Origin: Chryseobacterium aureum
GTDB lineage: Bacteria > Bacteroidota > Bacteroidia > Flavobacteriales > Weeksellaceae
Direction of reading: 5' to 3'
Assembly (NCBI RefSeq): GCF_003971235.1
Contig: NZ_CP034661.1
Span: 2,170,001-2,234,000, forward strand
Length of the DNA: 64,000 nucleotides
How positions within the stretch are numbered: the stretch's first letter is position 1; each line of letters starts with the position of its first letter. The notes beneath the pieces are model-generated. The model was not told the origin of the DNA, made no database searches, and saw nothing but the letters and a program-made list of their open reading frames with translations. A program made the translations under genes and the position numbers. Positions 62,685 through 64,000 of this stretch are shown piece after piece.

Positions 62685-62945
62685 ATGGGAATTATAACAT
62701 GGATCTTATTCGGTCTTATTGCAGGTGCAATCGCTAAAATGATCATGCCCGGAACTCAGGGAGGAGGATGGCTAATCACTATTATCCTTGGAATTCTGGG
62801 AGCATTTGTAGGAGGAGCTATAGGAGTTTACATTCTACATTGGGGAGACGTTACTTCCTTCTGGAACCCAAGAAGCTGGATTCTATCCATTGGAGGCGCT
62901 TTAATCATCCTCTGGATTTACGGAATGGCGACCAGGAAAAGCTGA
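62685..62945 (+). CDS. GlsB/YeaQ/YmgE-family membrane protein
   Basis: The 86-residue protein has three membrane helices and the family pattern ITWILFGLIAGAIAKMIMPG, GGWLITIILGILGAFVGGAIG and WILSIGGALIILWIYG. The family is called transglycosylase-associated or stress-linked, without a clear function. It stands alone after ftsY with a strong terminator behind it. Confidence 0.92.
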   Translation: MGIITWILFGLIAGAIAKMIMPGTQGGGWLITIILGILGAFVGGAIGVYILHWGDVTSFWNPRSWILSIGGALIILWIYGMATRKS

Positions 62946-62966
62946 TACCAATACTGATAAAAAATA

Positions 62967-63003
62967 AAATCCCGGATCTGAAATTTCAGATCCGGGATTT
63001 TTG
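62967..63003. terminator. Bidirectional terminator between GlsB-like gene and sppA
   Basis: AAATCCCGGATCTGAAA and its complement form a stem of about 17 bases with A and T runs at its sides. Confidence 0.92.
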
Positions 63004-63022
63004 TGTACAATATAAAATTTAG

Positions 63023-64000
63023 TTAGTTGTTGATTCTAATCTGATAAGGCATTTCCATTTTCACCTCAGACTGTAATTTTTTATCGGTAATCTGCTGTAG
63101 AATCTCATAGTTGGATTTACCAATCTTATTTTTGATAATCCTTGCAGAAACATCCTCTTCATTCAGATCCTTAAAGATTTGCTCAAACGGTGTCATTCTC
63201 TTAGGGAAAGCATCTACCTGATAAGATTTCAGTCCTGCCTTTTGTGCAGCGAACTTTACGGCATCATTCAAAGTACCAAGTTCATCTACCAGACCAATTT
63301 GCTTGGCACGGACACCGCTCCATACTCTACCACCACCTACATTGTCAATCTGTTCAAAAGTTTTCTTTCTGTTCTGAGTCACAAAATGTACAAATCTCTT
63401 ATAAGTACCTTCTACACTTCTTGTCATCATATTAACCCCGTAAGGAGTAACTCCGTTTAAGCCGGAATAATACATGGAATTCGCATTGGTAGCAACAATA
63501 TCCGCACGGATTCCGTTTTTGTTGGCAATATCTTTATAATATGGCATTACACCAAATACTCCGATTGAGCCGGTAAGCGTATTAGGCTCAGAATAAATTT
63601 TATCCGCTGCCATTGCTACATAATACCCTCCTGAAGCGGCATAGTCACCGAAAGAAACTACCAGGGGCTTTTTCTTTTTCAGCTGCTGCAATTCAAACAA
63701 AATTTCATCAGAAGCATTCGCACTTCCTCCCGGAGAGTTGATTCTGAAAACTACCGCTTTCACTTTATCATCCTCCTGAAGTTTTTTGATGTACTTCACA
63801 TACTTCTCAGAGTGAATATCATTATAATCATCTCCATTGTTGATAGATCCTGAAGCATATAATACCGCAATCTTTTCACCGGATTTATCCTCATCAGAAT
63901 AAGAATTAATATAGCTTGTCAAAGAAATTTTATTCAGCTTTTCCTTATCTTTTACATTCAGCTTTGTTTTAAGAATATTTTCATATTCTGATTTTTGAAT
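63023..64000 (-). CDS. sppA: Signal peptide peptidase SppA, C-terminal part, runs off right edge
   Basis: SppA is a membrane serine protease that degrades cleaved signal peptides. The last 325 or so residues are visible and the frame is open to the window edge. The catalytic Ser lies in FGDYAASGGYYVAMAADKI, and NTLTGSIGVFGVMPYY and RVWSGVRAKQIGLVDELG are further signatures of the second repeat. The Lys of the dyad lies in the missing N-terminal half. A TTG at 63920-63922 is not a true start, as similar sequence continues upstream (KTKLNVKDKEKLNKIS). Confidence 0.93.
   Translation of the reverse strand: MQKSEYENILKTKLNVKDKEKLNKISLTSYINSYSDEDKSGEKIAVLYASGSINNGDDYNDIHSEKYVKYIKKLQEDDKVKAVVFRINSPGGSANASDEILFELQQLKKKKPLVVSFGDYAASGGYYVAMAADKIYSEPNTLTGSIGVFGVMPYYKDIANKNGIRADIVATNANSMYYSGLNGVTPYGVNMMTRSVEGTYKRFVHFVTQNRKKTFEQIDNVGGGRVWSGVRAKQIGLVDELGTLNDAVKFAAQKAGLKSYQVDAFPKRMTPFEQIFKDLNEEDVSARIIKNKIGKSNYEILQQITDKKLQSEVKMEMPYQIRINN

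Overview
The window looks like chromosome of a Flavobacteriia member, most likely Chryseobacterium or a close Weeksellaceae relative. The evidence is AT-rich DNA, promoters of the Bacteroidota type (TTTG about 20 bases before TAnnTTTG), many secreted proteins ending in type IX secretion (T9SS) sorting domains, and families typical of this group (DUF4290, DUF4295, DUF6443, ISAon1-type transposase). Species cannot be named from the sequence alone.

Layout. 1-1.6 kb: 5' part of der and two tRNA-Gln genes. 1.6-3.0 kb: a decayed ISL3/ISAon1-type insertion sequence, followed by a gene-free stretch with G-rich and C-rich blocks. 3.6-15.3 kb: an Rhs/YD-repeat polymorphic-toxin locus read leftward. It starts from one promoter with a T9SS repeat protein, a 980-residue YD-wall protein and a DUF6443/Rhs-core protein that an IS3-family element has cut in two; the Rhs tip is followed by a lipoprotein (probable immunity) and then by a displaced orphan tip with its own small membrane protein. 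15.4-22.1 kb: accessory region with small HTH proteins, a fibrinogen-like surface protein, a membrane AraC regulator and a fatty acid hydroxylase. 22.1-25.8 kb: katG with an OxyR-like site, a haem-binding protein and a DCC-family protein. 26-31 kb: secreted alpha-amylase, DUF4290-murA, a stand-alone NIL-domain protein, a YiiX-like lipoprotein. 31.3-43.5 kb: two-component system, EamA transporter and the operon mgtC-mgtA-czcB-czcA-czcC. 43.8-60.2 kb: housekeeping genes (aminotransferase, murB, proC, lnt) mixed with secreted T9SS proteins. 60.4-64 kb: rpmB-rpmG-DUF4295, a RidA homologue, ftsY, a GlsB-like protein and sppA running off the right edge.

Most striking observation. The transcript of the magnesium operon seems to start with an 11-codon open frame, MDPDPYSNYQS, whose beginning resembles enterobacterial MgtL (MEPDP...). 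MgtL senses low Mg2+ because acidic/proline stretches destabilise the translating ribosome. The frame holds the only ATG between the predicted transcription start and mgtC, and its stop codon touches a stem-loop. This suggests an independently evolved or very old Mg2+-sensing leader peptide in Bacteroidota.

Other leads are the orphan and primary Rhs tips with two different putative immunity proteins, a MurA whose fosfomycin-target Cys is Asp, a canonical OxyR half-site placed upstream of a katG promoter, and a strong dyad over the promoter of the NIL-domain gene.
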